This document shows positions 63,145 to 64,000 of a stretch of 64,000 bases of DNA, one piece after another (positions within the stretch are counted from its first letter, which is position 1; each line of letters opens with the position of its first letter). Origin of the DNA: Rhodamnia argentea (Eukaryota > Streptophyta > Magnoliopsida > Myrtales > Myrtaceae); the NCBI RefSeq assembly GCF_020921035.1, contig NC_063151.1:24868934-24932933 (forward strand), in the 5' to 3' direction. The translations under genes and the position numbers were made by a program. Under the pieces are notes generated by a model. The model ran no database searches, had not been told where the DNA came from, and worked only from the letters and a program-made list of their open reading frames with translations.

Positions 63145-64000
63145 TAGAGGGGAGATGAAGAAGAGAGTTATCAAGTAGAGGTTTGTGACTTGTTTTACGG
63201 CATGAGTAGCTTCGTAAGTTGGATGTTAGTTGGGAATTTCGGAGTGATTGGAGAAAAAGGAGAACTACCGTGTGGGGTCTCCATCCATGGCCATTGACCC
63301 TCCCAAAAAAAAAAGAAAGAAAACAAGAGCAAGTGCTATCAAAAGCTGCTCATGAAAACGCATTGCCTTCAATCACGGAAAAGGAGAGGATTGGGAAGGT
63401 GGGTCTGCCTCTCTTGTGCACGTAGTTGGAGGAAAAGTGGCACCGAAGATGGACTCGAAATTTCCAAACTTTGAACCCCTTTCTCGGGTTTCGGTCGTTA
63501 AAAAGAAAAAGGCGGGATCGTCCGTGCAGAGATGTTGGATATGCGATGTTTAATGCTCTTCCGCATGGACTTTTCTGCATAATTGGTTGAATCGTGTCGT
63601 GAAGAACTCAGTACCTAAAAAAGAAATTGCTTCCTTCGTCGGTGGTACGAGTGTACAGGGATGATGGCTGGCTCTGGAATCTTTGACCACTTGAACATGG
63701 TCACTAGCCTGCCGTACGAGCAAAATTTGATTAAAGGTAATGTTTTTTCAGTATCTATAATAGGTTCTTGGAAGAACGTGATCGGATTTTGCCCTGTCGG
63801 GAACATCTTTTCCTTGAGCCTTGTGAAGTTATGCCCCTCCATGATGCGTTTCCTCCTAGAGGGAGGACAGGACACTACCACTGAGACAATTCACCCCTCA
63901 CTTTTTGTGAATCTTATGATTACCCTTGTGTTCTCTGTCTACAAGGCTCACTCCGGATTTACCTGGCAAGTCCAATAATGGCGGAACCAGGAGTTTAATC
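63145..64000. other. Upstream spacer to the window end
   Basis: No recognised gene. The 105-codon frame at 63661-63978 (+) and its antisense counterpart (63615-63881) have no domain or supporting splice or promoter context. Confidence 0.5.

Noticed and set aside
63661..63978. 105-codon frame near the window end
   Set aside because: No domain and an antisense frame of similar length; could be a fragment of something cut by the window edge, but nothing supports a call.

Overview
The window is nuclear DNA of a flowering plant. The genes carry GT-AG introns, plant-only families are present (DUF247, PPR, AP2/ERF, a nodulin-like MFS protein), one enzyme is chloroplast-type, and the spacers are AT-rich with CT/GA microsatellites and non-autonomous transposons. 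A woody rosid, possibly Myrtales, is my guess from the look of the repeats; the species cannot be fixed from this sequence.

Layout. 0.4-4.5 kb (-): five-exon mitochondrial-type ribosomal protein S15 with a long N-terminal extension. 7.5-11.3 kb (+): five-exon nuclear protein of unknown function with a basic NLS, a leucine-rich coil and a DLNLPL repression-type motif. 14.9-15.7 kb (-): single-exon AP2/ERF factor. 16-20 kb: gene-poor. 20.4-29.5 kb: tandemly duplicated family of small lysine-rich genes with 24-residue repeats that I do not recognise (one broken copy, two coherent two-exon copies), with transposon insertions between and within units. 30.8-32.2 kb (+): P-class PPR protein. 33.7-39.8 kb (-): eleven-exon chloroplast 3-isopropylmalate dehydrogenase whose first intron holds a dead LINE. 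41.0-44.3 kb (+): nine-exon multi-pass membrane protein. 45.8-47.5 and 52.8-54.5 kb (+): two intact DUF247 genes, with a decayed copy of the membrane-protein gene between them. 58.4-61.6 kb (+): nodulin-like/NFD4-type MFS transporter. 62.5-63.1 kb (-): SAM-domain protein.

The single-copy genes look like an old conserved neighbourhood: from memory, S15, an unknown protein, an ERF, IPMDH, PPR, a membrane protein, an MFS protein and a SAM protein lie close together at the end of Arabidopsis chromosome 1 (about At1g80520-At1g80620). Against that frame, the lysine-rich repeat family and the DUF247 pair look like insertions or expansions. They carry most of the novelty, together with three TIR elements whose 10-bp target duplications can be read directly, one of them confirmed by an empty site in its paralogous block. 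The genes do not form a pathway.
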